A stretch of DNA of 64,000 nucleotides from Otis tarda. Lineage: Eukaryota > Chordata > Aves > Otidiformes > Otididae. Positions within the stretch are counted from its first letter, which is position 1; each line of letters opens with the position of its first letter. Below, piece by piece: positions 51,770-63,697 of the stretch. The position numbers were made by a program, and so were the translations under genes. The stretch is from assembly GCA_026413225.1 (NCBI GenBank), contig CM048557.1, positions 46,817,371 to 46,881,370 of the forward strand, in the 5' to 3' direction. The notes below the pieces were generated by a model. It was given only the letters and a program-made list of their open reading frames with translations. It was not told where the DNA came from and searched no databases.

Positions 51770-51910
51770 TGAGAGTGGTGGACTGGGAGTCCGGCTTTCT
51801 GAGGTTTGTCTCCAGTCCTGTCTACAAGTGCCTCTGTGTTTTTGGACTTTTCCTGGCCTGTTTCCTTGCAGGTAAAATGGGGGAAGGGAACAGTGGTCCT
51901 GCCTGTTTTC
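51770..51910 (+). repeat. MIR-like SINE fragment in the ADCK1 3' UTR
   Basis: The order GTGGTGGACTGGGAGTCCGG, TCTCCAGTCCTGTCTA, CCTGTTTCCTTGCAGGTAAA and ATGGGGGAAGGGAACAG follows the MIR-type SINE pattern (tRNA-like head, core, and a 'cctcagtttcc...gtaaaatgggga' end). It lies in the same orientation as the gene. Assigned by eye. Confidence 0.55.
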
Positions 51911-52000
51911 TGAAAATCAGGGAATGCAGGAGGAATGACAACTCAGGGTTCTGAAATTGCTGGTAATGTATGTGTACTGTACAGTACTGCCACACAGCAA

Positions 52001-52006
52001 AATAAA
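52001..52006 (+). promoter_or_regulatory. ADCK1: Polyadenylation signal AATAAA for ADCK1
   Basis: A canonical AATAAA lies 790 nt after the stop codon. Three TGTA motifs, the binding site type of cleavage factor Im, lie just upstream at 51967-51970, 51973-51976 and 51978-51981. GT-rich sequence (GTGTTATA, then TGGCTGTGC and GTGATGTTTGGG) follows. The combination is what a functional poly(A) site looks like. Confidence 0.75.
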
Positions 52007-55000
52007 TGTGTTATATCGAAGACCTTTGGGGAGGGATGCTTGGCTGTGCACTCAGGGTGATGTTTGGGCCTCTAACCTCAATCCTGTTTCCATTTCTTTG
52101 CTGAGTGAGTGACGCCAGGCAGTGCTGTTAACTCCTTACAAGCCAAGTGAAATGGCCTCTTGATCCTTCCTCTTCTCAAGAGGCTTGTTCCACATCTGGG
52201 TTCTCCGGTGCTGTGTCAGGTGTGTGTGGGGATGGGATGGAGGAGTGGGTGTCATTCTGCTGGCACCCCTCCTTGCCACCCAGACCCGTGCTGAGCCAGC
52301 CCCCTCCCTGCCTGCGGGAGCACGCTGCAGCAGATCTGTGAGACGCCACCCTCCCTGTGCCATGCACTGAGCATTTCACCTCGTCACTGCCTGTGACGTT
52401 TCACTGCTCCTGCCTCAGACGAAAACCTGCCACTTGCTTGGTGGTGCAAGTGACAGGTCTGATGGCTCTGACTCTGCAGCTATGGGACAGCTGCCAGGAA
52501 GTCTCATCCAGAGGCCTCCTTTATGTGAGAGTATTTGGGATCCTGCGAGATGTCCCTGCTGCTTGTGAGGATTCCTGTAGCCAGGAAGGGTGGATGGAGG
52601 TGATTGCTAAGATCATTTCAGCTTTCTCATAAACTGTATTGGTGTGTCCATTTGGATGGGAAGGGAAGCAGGGGGCAGAGTGCGGGTGAGTGTGTGTGTC
52701 AGTCCGTGAGGAACCGATTCTCTTGCTGGCTGTGTGGGAGAGGGAGGGTGTGTAACCCAGAAAAGGTACCTGGCTGCAGGTGTGCTGGGGCATGATGAGG
52801 TAGTGACTGCAGATGTGTGGCTTATGACAGCAACTGTGAACATGCGCAGGAGTGTAGGCACAGCCGACTGGCTCAGGGCTGTCAAGAAGTGGTGTGTGAT
52901 TGGCAGAGTTGTGGATGGGGAATTACTGAATGTGGCTTTTTGGTCTCCTGTGCACTCAATTGCCTGACCCTGGCTTTAGCTCTTAATCCTTCCTGCTATA
53001 GCGCCAGCAGCAGGAGTGACGTGCTCTCCCATCTTTGCTAAGAACAAAAAAAGAAACTCCGGTAAGACTGAATGTCCTCGCAAAGCTTATTCCCAAACTG
53101 TGCAATGACAAGTCAGAGATTCCCCTGACTTTTGGGTTGTGTGATGGCGTCAGGGAATGGAGTGGTGGTAATTGCAGTGACGACACTCCTGAGTCAACAG
53201 GGAGTCACAGAGGCCCTGGAGTATTGGTCCTGCAGCCTGTACATGAGTAATCTTTGCTCATGTGAGCAGTCTGGCTGAATCAGTGCCTTGCTTAGGCACT
53301 TACAGCTTGTAGGCTGGCCAGTGTGGGTGGACCTGTCTTGTCCTCCTCACAAGTAGAACTTTGCTCAGAAAATTGTCCTGATGCACTCAGTAGAGTGCAG
53401 GAGACCCTCTAGCAATGGTCACTGACTGCACATCCTCATCTCGTAGCTGCCCCTGCAAATGTCTTCGCCTGTCCATCACTGGATATACCGATCAGAGCAC
53501 TGTCTGGGGCTTACTAACATCTGTGTGTGACAACTAATCCCACAGCGGGACCCTGGTCATATCCCTCATTTCCAGAGGATCCCGTGTTGTGGAGAGGCTC
53601 CCTGCAGCTGGCGTTTGCACTGACTGCTGAGCAAGATTCTGACTCTAAAAGTGGTAGGGAACCAGCAGCCCCTCAGCCTGTCATTTTTGGCAGCATGCAG
53701 CAAGCAGAGAGCGGGGTGTATTTGGAAGAGCTTTGTCTATTGACATGAGGCTCTGCCGAGTGGCTGCGTGCTTCAGTGTGAGCAGTGGGACGCCTCCATC
53801 AGTTCTGCTCAGCTCTCGCCCTTCCCACAATCAATCAATGAGGGTTTGCCTGAGGAAAGAACAAGCAAACACTCGGAGTTTGACCCTTTAACATTCCTGC
53901 CTTGTCTTTTTGCTGAAGGCTCTCAAAGGTGAATGTGTTAAAAGGGTTTTGAAAAGACACTTTCTCATCCCAATTTGTGGTTGTCAAACATGGGTAACCC
54001 GGATCGGCTCTGTGCACTTGGCCTCTCCTTCCAACCTGCATTTATTGGTGTTTCCACCACCAGCAAACAGCCTCTGCTGCTCTGCCTGCGATCAGCACAT
54101 GGGCTGCTGGCTGCCTGGCTTCAGCTGCGAGTGAACTGAAGTTTTGTGCAGGCACTAAGCGTTGGCCTTGCAGCAGACTCCTGAGCCCACTGACTTTCTC
54201 AGGACTCACAAGTGGGGGATAAGAACTGGGGCCACAGTTGCAAAACTGATGGGCAACTTTCAGCTCCTATAATATGACATACTACATTGTAGCCTCGTAG
54301 CACCTCCATTCCTAAAGGCTCTCAGTGCTCTTGGAAGGGCTGGGGACCCAGCAGTGCCTTCACCTAGCATTTAAATGTGCCATCATTAGGTTGGCTGAAG
54401 GTCGGAAATGGGGGAGTCAGAATAAATGACAAAATTGCCATGCAAAACTGCAAGAATTTAGGGTATGAAGTGAACAGAGTTTTTCATATCCAGCTGAAGA
54501 AAAAGCCAGAGAGAGCGTCAGTCCAGGCTAAACACCATAGCCTTTACCTAGCACATCCAGTGAACTTTAATGATGACAAGTGGGTGGCATACAGATTTGC
54601 AGATCAAGGCTGCGTGGTGCCCTCTGCCATCATGCAGGGGCGTATGAGCCTCGTGCCGTTGCAGCATAGAAGCTTTCCAAATGAATCACTCCCTGCTTCC
54701 CGTGGCACATGAACCGTGACCAGCACGCAGCCTGGCCAGCGCCAAAGTCATTCCCCTCACAAATGACTCTCTGGGAGCAAGCTGCTGCCACCGCTTCGTG
54801 CTCGGTGCCTCATGGTGTGCTGTGTGGAGCAAGTCTGCAAGGCCCAAAGGCTTCCTGCTCCCTCCCATTGCCAGTCCTCATGTGTTGATGGCCCAGGGGC
54901 AGTTACCATCCTACCCCTGTTGTTTGCAAGAGGACCCAGCCTCGGCTGCTTCGCCGCAGTGTGGCGATGGCCGGCGGGTAGCAGTGGCATTGTCGCTCCA

Positions 55001-57000
55001 CCCAGGCAGCAAACTGCTCTTCGAAGCGGGAGGATCCATGTGATGCTGTGTTTTCACAGCAATTAATTTTTGATAGTGAGGGCTGGGGTTTGGGGATGGG
55101 AGGAGAGGAGATTGAGGAAAGGAAAGAAGTGTCCCCTCCCCACCTTTTGGGAATAAATACCAAAACCTGGCATGGCTCTAAACAGAGTTGTGATCTCTAA
55201 ATGCTTCTGGACTGCTCTCTACCCTTTTTGTTTCACAGGTCACCCAGACGCTGTGGCAAGTGAGTCACCATTGCTGGCACGACAGAGGTTTCCCCCTTCC
55301 TCCCATGCACTGGCCACTGCAGTTGGTGCGTTACTTGCTGAGGTGTGGTGGTCTCTGCGAGGCGGTTCAGAGCCATATTTGGCTCTGTCTCCGTGTATCT
55401 CTCCTGTGGCTGTTTCCTCCCCAAGATGTGACTTGTGGGCTTTTCTTGGTTGTTGTTCCAGCTGGTCAGCCAGCAACTGTCACTCTGCCAGGGATGACCG
55501 GCTGGCGGATGCAGCCAGGACGCAGGTTGGGAGGCAGCCTGCGTCCCCGCTGCATCATGGCAGCAGGACCACCAGGCTCCCACTGGCGTGGGACTGGCCC
55601 TCTGTCAGCCCTGCTGAGGTGCCTGTGGGGTGGGGTCATCCTCCTTCCTCCAGTGGTTGCTCAAGTGCTGCCCAGGTGTGTAACAGAACTGGACGGTGAG
55701 AGGTTGACATTTGTAATTAATTAATTACCCTTCTGAGAAAAATAATCCTTTTCAAGCATTGTACAGGTGATAGTGACGTCCCCTAACATCTGACTCCATG
55801 GGGTACCACCAGGACCTTTCAGCTGGAAAGAAAACCTCCTAAAGGAATAGCAGCCCTGCTGAAAAGGAGCAGGAGGAGTTCTGGGGGACCCCAGGTAAAC
55901 ACGAGCTCACAGTGGAAACCACGTCTTGGGCTACATCAGGAGAAGTGCGGCTGGCGAGGCTGCTGCTTGTCCTCCTCTGCACCTGTTTACACCTGGAACA
56001 GTGTCCTCTTTGGGTTCTCTCAGTTGAAGAGGGATGAAAAACTGGGTCTGGTCGAGGGCATGTGTCATGGCCAGGACCAGACCCAATTGACCTAGGACCA
56101 GACCAGCATGGCCCATAGCGTATGTCTTCACCGGGAGGGTGGTGCAGAGCTAGGACGTGTCACCCAGAGGGGTTGTCCATCCCGGGAGGCTTCAAGGACC
56201 TGGCCAGCCAAAGTGTGGCTCAGCTGGTCTTCTGTTGGCAAGTCTCCTTTGGAGCGGGAGGGCATAGAGACACCTACATCCCCTTCCAGCCAGCCTGCCC
56301 ATGAACCCATGCAGCCACGGCATGGGGCAGGCGTGGGGCTGGCTCACATGGCCATTGAGTCAGTGCTGTGGGATGAGGTTGGCTCTGGGTTTTACCTTTC
56401 CCAGCTCTGTGCCAATGTCTGTGCTCATACACGAGATAATGTCCCTGCTCAGGCTCGTCTTTGCTCTCTGACCTCGGTGTGGTGGTAATCAGGCCCCGTA
56501 GAGACAGTGCTGAGCATTTCCCCGGCTGAGGACATTCAGCGCATGGGATGGTGGGAGATACACCCGGCCAAGAGATCTTCCCCATGCCAACTGGGAAACC
56601 CGCTGTCGCTTCTCCACGGGGCAGTGATCCACGTCTCCATCCCCTGCAGGGATCATTGCCGTGCGCTTGCCCACAGCTGTGCCCGAGGGAGCCCTGGGCA
56701 GGCCATCACTGTGCACTTGCCTGTACACCTCCTGCCGACCCTGCAACACATTTGGCAGCTCTGGCCTCTGCCCAGAGTCCCTGTGCAGCTCAAGGTGACC
56801 TTGTCAAAGGTTAACAGCCTTTCTGGGTCGGCTTGTGTGACCCAGTGAGCATCCCTCTGCTTGCCATCCTCTGTGGCACGCCGCATCACTCCGCACCCTC
56901 TTGAGCCGCTTGCTGTAACCCAGGTACTTTGATTTCTGGTGGTTTGGTAAAAACTGTTCACCCAGACTGCATGAGCAGTGTGGAATAGAGAGGAGCTTTG

Positions 57001-57095
57001 GTATTTTATATTTTATTTATTTATTTATTTATTAAATTTGTTTTACTTTATTTTATTTTACTTCATTTTGCTTTATTTTCATTTTCATTTGATTC
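57001..57095. repeat. (TTTA)n/(TTTTA)n low-complexity repeat
   Basis: Around 95 bp consist almost wholly of TTTA, TTTTA and TTTTC-type units, with ATTTATTTATTTATTTATTA as the purest part. It lies in intergenic DNA about 5 kb beyond the ADCK1 poly(A) site. Confidence 0.85.
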
Positions 57096-60000
57096 AGATT
57101 CTTTTTTTGCTGAGGCTACTTTTCCCTACTCTGATACATATAAGCATGAATAACGCTTATAAAGCCTCTTTCTATAGCTGGAGCGCTGCAAAGGAGCGCG
57201 CGAAGCGTAGGTCTGACCTAGCAGGATGTGCCTCCATGGAAAATGCACGTTAGCTGCTGGTGGTTTGCAGCCCTGCAGCTCCAGGCTCAGCAAGCGAGCG
57301 TCTACCTGGGGTGGCTGCCCCGTGAGCCCCTCTGCTCTCCCCACAGCCCAACAGTGCCGCTAACTTTCATAAAGCAAAGATGGAAGAGATTACTAAATGG
57401 TAGCTAATAAACAAAGTGACATGCACAAAGCCTGGTAATATCATATTGCTGTTAAAGAAAATACGGAAAATAGTAATCATGGCCGTTGTTATTACTATCT
57501 TGTCCTTCACCATGCCTAAACTATCCATCGTGCCGATAAGGCTGAAAGGAAAACCCAGTGATCTAAGATGGATATGTCACAGTCCTGCAGCCGCCCGTGC
57601 CGCACCCGGTCTACGCTGGTACTGCGGTTGCTCCTCTGCATTGTGGGACCGTTGGATAAATCAGAGCAGAACCAAAGCAGGCCATCCTGCAGGCCATCAG
57701 AGCAGAACCTGTCAGCGTGGCCACTGGGAGCAGAAGGTCAGCATGGAAATAGCTGTTCTGCAACAGCCGGTGTGGAGACCTGAGCAGTGAGGTGATGTGG
57801 GCTGGGGATTTACTTTGGGGTATCAATGCACCTAAAATGCACTGGTGTGAGCCAGACAGAGCCCCAGAGGACAGAGAAGAAAGGAGACTGGTTGGAGTGG
57901 GGTGGGAAGTCGGTCAAAAGCGTGGTACCACTGCTAACTCTGCATGGCAGGATGAACAGTCAGTTTTACAGGAGAAGAGTTTCGCCCTGGAGAAGTTATA
58001 CTTGACTGTTCATGTGTGTCCCCAAAGAATAAGAGCTAGTGAAGCTGGGGAAGGGGACGGAGAGCTCTGCAGGCTGTGCAAGGTCATCCAAGCAGTTTGC
58101 TCTTAAGACCTCATCCTGCCTGAGTTATGTGGTCCACGCAGCTCCTTATTTTGGAGACTGCCCCATGGTCTTACGCTTGGGAGCTCCATCCCAGGTCTTC
58201 TTCCTGTGGTTTCCTTTGGTCACTTGCGTTCGCACTCTTTGCTAAGCAATCCCGGACGAGGGATGGAACCTGGGGGAGCCTCCATGGGAGGGCACGGAGC
58301 TGGAAAGCTGTTCTGGTGGTCCTGTGCTGTGTGTCCTGTCCCTGGCAGCACCTGAATTTTGCTATGGGGGCAGGTACTCTTATGGCCCCTCTCCTGAAGC
58401 CTCCTGCCAAGGCTAGGCTGGGGGGGTGCCACTCCGGTGATGTGGGTGGCTCTGGGTGCTCTGTGTAAGCTCCTCCTGCAGTCTGTCTTCTGCTGGGAGC
58501 GGGGAGGGGTCATTTATTTACCAGATTGTGCTACCGGGAGAAAAATCACACGCGTAGCCAGCGGGCAGCAGAGAACACCACTAGCTGTTATTATTGGCAG
58601 TTCCCCCTTCACTCGCTTAGGGGCCTACGGACATCCAAGCGTGGTTGCTGAAATGAAATGTTTTTAAACCTGGAACATAAATCATTGGCAGGGCACAGAG
58701 TGCTGCGCGAAGGCTGCCCCTGGGGCTGAGCTCAGCCTCATCACGCTGGCTCTGGAGCAGGGATGGTCTCCTGCCCAAGCATATGTTGATAAAACACAAG
58801 GAAAATGTAAAGAAAGAAATGCCTCGGGAGTGGCCCAACGCAGAGTGCTGCGTTGCAGTGGCTCAGATGGTGGCACAATGGCGCTGCGTGATGCCACAGT
58901 CATCCCCAGCTTCCGCTGGGACGATCCCCGTCCTGGGGCACCCGGGTCAGACAGGAGCTCAATGTGACCAAGCTGCCTTCTGACCTCTGAACTGGGGCAT
59001 GGGGATGGGGTGGCAGGGGGGAGGGAAGGCAGAGGGGCTTGCCAGGACGCTCAGCTCTGGAAATCAGTGGCACCGCTATCTCCAGGGCTGCCGGAAACAA
59101 AAAGGAACCGTATGGAGCAAACACCAAAGGCTGGAGCTGTTCCTGGAGGGATCAGACCAGGCTGTTTGCTGCCGTGTCCTCGCTGCCGTCTGTGCAGCCT
59201 CGGGCCCCTTGCAGGGGGGAGCACCCCACCAGGACGGGGCTGGAGCTCACCACATGGCAGGTAGGTCCCCATCAGCTGCCACTGGCTGGCTCAGGCCGTG
59301 CCTTTGTTCCCCATGCAGCAGGCGTTCGATGCCTGGGGACACTCAGCTGGTCCCTCTCAGGCAGCAACAAAGGCAATTACCTCGCGCCAAGCGCCGTCAG
59401 GCCCACTGAGCCCCCGGCCGGCCAGCGAGACACTTACCTGAAATTAGCAGCGGCCAGCGCGTCGCAGAGGTGAACGCAGTTGCGATTATGAATGCACTTC
59501 TTGTTTGTCTTTTCAATGCCGAAATCCTGTCAGCGAGGAGAAGCGATAATAACACGCTATTAAGTTCTTTCTGGATAATGTAATTCAGGAGTCAGGAGGC
59601 AGTTTGGTCATTTATGCCTTTGAAAAGCTCAGAATAATTTTCAGTGTCATTATCTTCCATTTTAAAGAGCCCGTTTCAAACATCAATACTGAGAGCCCCT
59701 CTCCTTGCCGCCTCACCCTTGCTTGTGTGGTTTTCTCCCACCTTTTGTTCCTGTTTTCTCCAGTTTCCAGGAATCTGGGCTTTGTTTCCAGCCATTCATA
59801 CACCCTGAAACACACACAGCACCCAGCTCTTTCTTGTTGCCTTTCTCTTTTCATAGAGGGTTCGGGAACCCACTGCGATTTTATTCAGCATCTCTAAGTC
59901 GTGGTTGGTGAAGCAGCCACTTGCAAGGCTGGGCTTTGGGCCTCGGTGGTGGCAGGAGGAGGATGGACATGATGTGGATTTGGGTCTGCAGGGAAAGACT

Positions 60001-61744
60001 AGGACCGCAGGGGTTCATGGCAGCACGTGTCCCCCCAGGGCGAGTTGGCAGCAGCGAGAGCCACCCGGAAAGCCCAGCCACCGTCAGGAACGGGGGCTGT
60101 GTGGGGCACCGTGTGGCACTGGAGATTTTGGTTGTGTTGCGATGCCCTGGGAGCCAGCTGTGCCGCCCAGGCTGTGGCGCAGGCGTGGAGCTGCAGTTGC
60201 CCATACAGACCGGCCGTTGCGGCACAAGCAGCCACCTCGCTCCGGACCACCGCTCCCTCCATCCCGCTGGGCACGGCTGCAGCCGATGAGTTATATGAGG
60301 AGCTTGATGCATCATCATGTTCTTCGCTCATGTTTTTGTTAAGTGTGTGCTTCAGTGTAAGCGGTTAATGGATATTTTTGCCCTGAAATAGCCCGCAGGA
60401 CAGGGAGCAGAGAGGCTCCGTAGCAGATGCAACTTCGACACCAGCGTACACTGCAGGCATGAAAACAGACAGATGTCTCCCAGTGAATGCAGCAAAAATT
60501 ATTATCCAGAACTAGGGCAGAAAAACAATCCGGCTCCTCTCCTGCGTGCACAGAGCATGGCTGAAGAGGAGAATTTTATTCATTAAGTTAATTGGCAATG
60601 ATCCCTGAGATGCCAGCCTAGGCCTTAAGTTTGTTTCTAGGCTTGGAAAGCATTGTAGCCCTCCTGTTTTTTAAAAGAGGAAGGTACATCGCTCCTTCCA
60701 TTTTTAAAGTGCTGGCACTGCCCATGTTTCAGTGCAAACAGGAGGGATAAGGCCCTTCCATTTGCTGCCTTCTTCCTTCAGAGGGGGAAATGGGATCTCC
60801 CAAGCAGAGCACAGAAAATCCGCGGGGAGCAGGCAAGAGTCGCATCCATCATTAAGCCGGTTCATTTTGTTTGGCAGCTTCTGGAGGAACGGCCGGGCAC
60901 TCGTGTAGCAGCAAAGTCAGCGGTGGAGTCAGGCTATTCCTTGGCGTGAGCTGATTTGCAGAGAGGCTGTGGGAAGACTTGCACGGAGACCTGCACAGGC
61001 TCGTCGGCCTCACTCTGCCCAGAGGACGCAGGAGCCTGAGCGGCGCAGTGTGGCTTCATTACGGAGCTGGCCCAGCACCCATAGCGTAGAGGATACAGTC
61101 TCCTTGGGACAGGTGTGACGAGGAATGAGGGTGCTCTTTCCCTCATGAGAGATGGCGATGCCTTTTAAACACTTCTGGCAGTCCTGGACGTTAACGCACG
61201 GTTCAGCGCTGGCCAATGATGCCAGGAAGGGAACCCACACGACAGCAGAGCGGGTGCATCTGGTCCCAGAAAGCTGTGCCCTCCTCTGCGCAGAGGCCAT
61301 GGGAACAGTGACCTGCTGCTGCTCCAGCCGTGACGGGCTGCACCTGCCTCCATCGCCCACTGACTCCCTGCTCCGTGTCCCGCTGCAAGTGCCCTTCTGA
61401 GCGTGGAGGTAGATGCAATGTGTTTCCTGGGGCCTGGGGTATTTACATGGTTTCTCCCATGAAGGTTTTCTGGTGCTTGCTATTTTAGCTCACACTGCAA
61501 TCTCTCCTGCAGTGGGGACTATCAGAGAGTCCTCTATCCACCTACCTATTTTCATTAAATCTAAAGGATTTTCATTATCTCTGGGATCTGTATGCCTCTC
61601 TCTTGGTTGAAACTGGAGAAGGATTTGAATAAATGCCTGCCAGTAGGGAACTGGTAGAGGGTCAGACAGCCCAGTTCCTCCTCTCAGGGCAGCTTGGTGG
61701 GATAAGCTGTGTGCCCTTGAAAAACTGACTAACAAGGGAAACAT

Positions 61745-61778
61745 AAAGGAAAGAAAGGAAAGAAAAAATAATAAAAAG
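61745..61778. repeat. A/G-rich simple repeat
   Basis: A short run of GGAAA and GAAA units (AAGGAAAGAAAGGAAAG) passes into an A-rich stretch. Confidence 0.7.
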
Positions 61779-63697
61779 CAGAGGAAATAGGACTTTTAAA
61801 ATGCCTTATTATATCAGTCAGATCTCCATTCACTCCGCCAGCAGCCTGGCCAGCTTAGCCCCTCTCCCAGCAAGGAGCCTGCATCTCACTGTTCGACCTC
61901 TCTTCTCATGTATTTACCCCACTTGAAACCAGTTTTCTGAGCCTGATTTTTTTTCCCTGGTTTCTGCTGCACTGACAGCCCATGTGCCATCACCTCGTGG
62001 CACAGCTGGCTGGTGCTACGGGCACACAGGGCACAGGGAGGGACGGCCAACTGGCACGGGGCACGCAGCTTCCCTTTGGTCCGTGCTTTGGCCATGAGGC
62101 AGATGTTGCCCCATCTCAGCTGCGTGAAGCTGGTAGGGCCATGCCCATTGCAGACTGCGTGGTGCATTCACATACCAAGTCATTTCCCTCTTGCTTTTCT
62201 TGCTGGCTGCTGCCTTGTTAGCCCACTCTGCAGTCTTGTTTCTCTCACTCTTGGTTTGCCTCTCCAAGATATCTTGGTGGGCTGAAGGACACCTGGCTGT
62301 GATTTGAGCCGCATTGTAAAGATGCTGATGTTGCTGATTGATGGACCTTCTTGCAGAGGGATGTTGGGTTGTTTTAGATCACACCAAAGATCAATAGTTT
62401 GGTTTGAATAGTGCTGTAACTCAGAACACAGCTCAGCCAGCGTGGGTGGCCGGGACAGACATGGCAGTCAGGCGGGAGGTGTTTTGGCAGGGCTGTGCGG
62501 AAAGCAAGGTCTGCGGTGGCATCACCATGCCAGGAGGTGCCATCCCACACTGCATGAGAGCATGGCCTGGGGTCTGTGTGCAGAAGGGCTGTTGGCAGGG
62601 AAAAGTAGGTCCTGCACTGACCAGGGCAGGCTGAAGCCTGTCAGCCAGCTCTGGCAGGGAGGTCCTACAGTGCTGCAAGAACAGTGCTCAAGGCACCCTG
62701 TATGCTCTTGGCATGTGGGCTCAGCATGGGCACCATGTCCAGATCCAGTTCACTTTCACATTTGCTTCAGACAACGACACTCTGTAGGGTCCATAAGTCA
62801 CGTGGAAACCCTACCCAGCTCTTGGCAAGGAGAATTCCCCCTTCTGATTTAAAGGGAGGTGTCTGCAGTGTAAGGGTTCCTGGGCTCTTCTTCCAACCAT
62901 CTTCTGAGATTTGAGGCTGTGGAGCAGCTGCTAGTATGAGCATGCACATCTGTGCTCCTGTTTCTGTGTGACCGTGCTGGCTGGAATAGTAAACTCCAGA
63001 CCATGCCGGTTTTGCTCCCATTGCACTGTCTTCTCCACGATCCGCTGGCTGTGTGCCCGGAGAGACCTTCCAGCGCGAGTGTCAAAGGTCTGTCTCAGAC
63101 CCCTGGGGGCAGCTGGCTGTTCAGTTGATGGATTATCCACTCTGAACACAAGACAGTAATCTTCAGAGGAGCAAACCCAGAGAAAGTGGCAGAGCTGGCA
63201 GAGTGGCTTTGAGCACAGACAGCAGTCAGAGACGGAGAGGGTGGGCAAATCTAAGAGAGAACAGCGTGGTTTGGAGGGGAAGAGGAAACAAAAGGGAAAA
63301 TAAAAGCATAGAACAAGAAGTCAAGGGCTCTTGCTTGGCAAGGAGAGACAGAAGAGGACCTGGGTGTTACAGCAGGATGGGACTCAGCCCCTATCAGCAC
63401 CCTCATTTTGTCATTGTTTTCTCATGTGTTCGATGGAAAACAGCTGCCCAGGATCTCCCCACAGCGGAACAGTGCAGCCTCTGCCCAGAAATACACACCA
63501 CTGTTATCAATGTGAAGTAGAGAGAAGAGAGTGCTCTTTAATCTCTGTCCCCATTGCCTTTATTGAGACGGCAATGAGAAGTGCTCAGGCAGTCACTTTA
63601 TGTCTTACAGGTTCAAACAACAGATTCTGCTGGAGACTATACTTAGAAGCAGGAGAATTTCACTTACAAAGGCAGCTCTGTGTTACTACAGTATTCA

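Larger units (their letters stand above)
1..52025 (+). other. ADCK1: ADCK1 gene, partial (5' end outside the window)
   Basis: Eight consecutive exons on the + strand join in one frame into about 450 residues that I recognise as ADCK1, an atypical kinase of the UbiB/ABC1/COQ8 family. Vertebrate ADCK1 is roughly 520-530 residues, so only about the first 70 residues (targeting sequence and N-terminal segment) are missing; no exon for them is visible in bases 1-3768. The family is known to sit in mitochondria. Fly and human ADCK1 have been linked to inner-membrane shape and cristae, and the yeast relative Mcp2/Cqd2 to lipid and coenzyme Q distribution; the substrate is unsettled. Introns visible here are 23.6, 2.8, 3.2, 11.2, 0.23, 3.6 and 1.5 kb. 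No frameshift or internal stop is seen, so the gene looks intact. The right end is set from the polyadenylation signal at 52001-52006 and is approximate. Confidence 0.93.
51212..52025 (+). other. ADCK1: ADCK1 3' UTR
   Basis: From the stop codon to about 20 nt past the AATAAA at 52001-52006 there is roughly 0.8 kb with no further splice junction needed and no family-like coding sequence. I infer it is the 3' UTR. A MIR-like SINE fragment occupies about 51770-51910. The true cleavage site is not visible, and longer or shorter forms cannot be excluded. Confidence 0.7.
52026..63697. other. Intergenic DNA downstream of ADCK1, no gene seen
   Basis: No exon series, RNA gene or recognisable protein family is present on either strand. 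Open frames up to about 175 codons occur in GC-rich stretches (55.2-55.7, 59.0-59.5, 59.9-60.3 kb), often in several overlapping frames and both strands, and show no family resemblance. Simple repeats lie at 57001-57095 and 61745-61778. Blocks at about 57350-57560 and 59480-59690 are AT-rich, non-repetitive and rich in TAAT-like motifs. In human the next gene after ADCK1 is NRXN3 at some distance; none of its exons is visible here. Confidence 0.6.

Noticed and set aside
54377-54712. 111-codon frame downstream of ADCK1
   Set aside because: It reads a little more like a protein than its neighbours, but I recognise no domain and there is no promoter, splice or poly(A) support.
55172-55724. Overlapping open frames of 175 and 154 codons on the + strand, with long frames on the - strand too
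   Set aside because: Several frames are open over the same GC-rich DNA, composition is low in stop codons, no protein family is recognisable, and no splice or promoter context supports a gene.
59881-60342. Two 145-codon frames on opposite strands
   Set aside because: Mirror-image open frames over the same GC-rich stretch with no recognisable domain are best explained by base composition.
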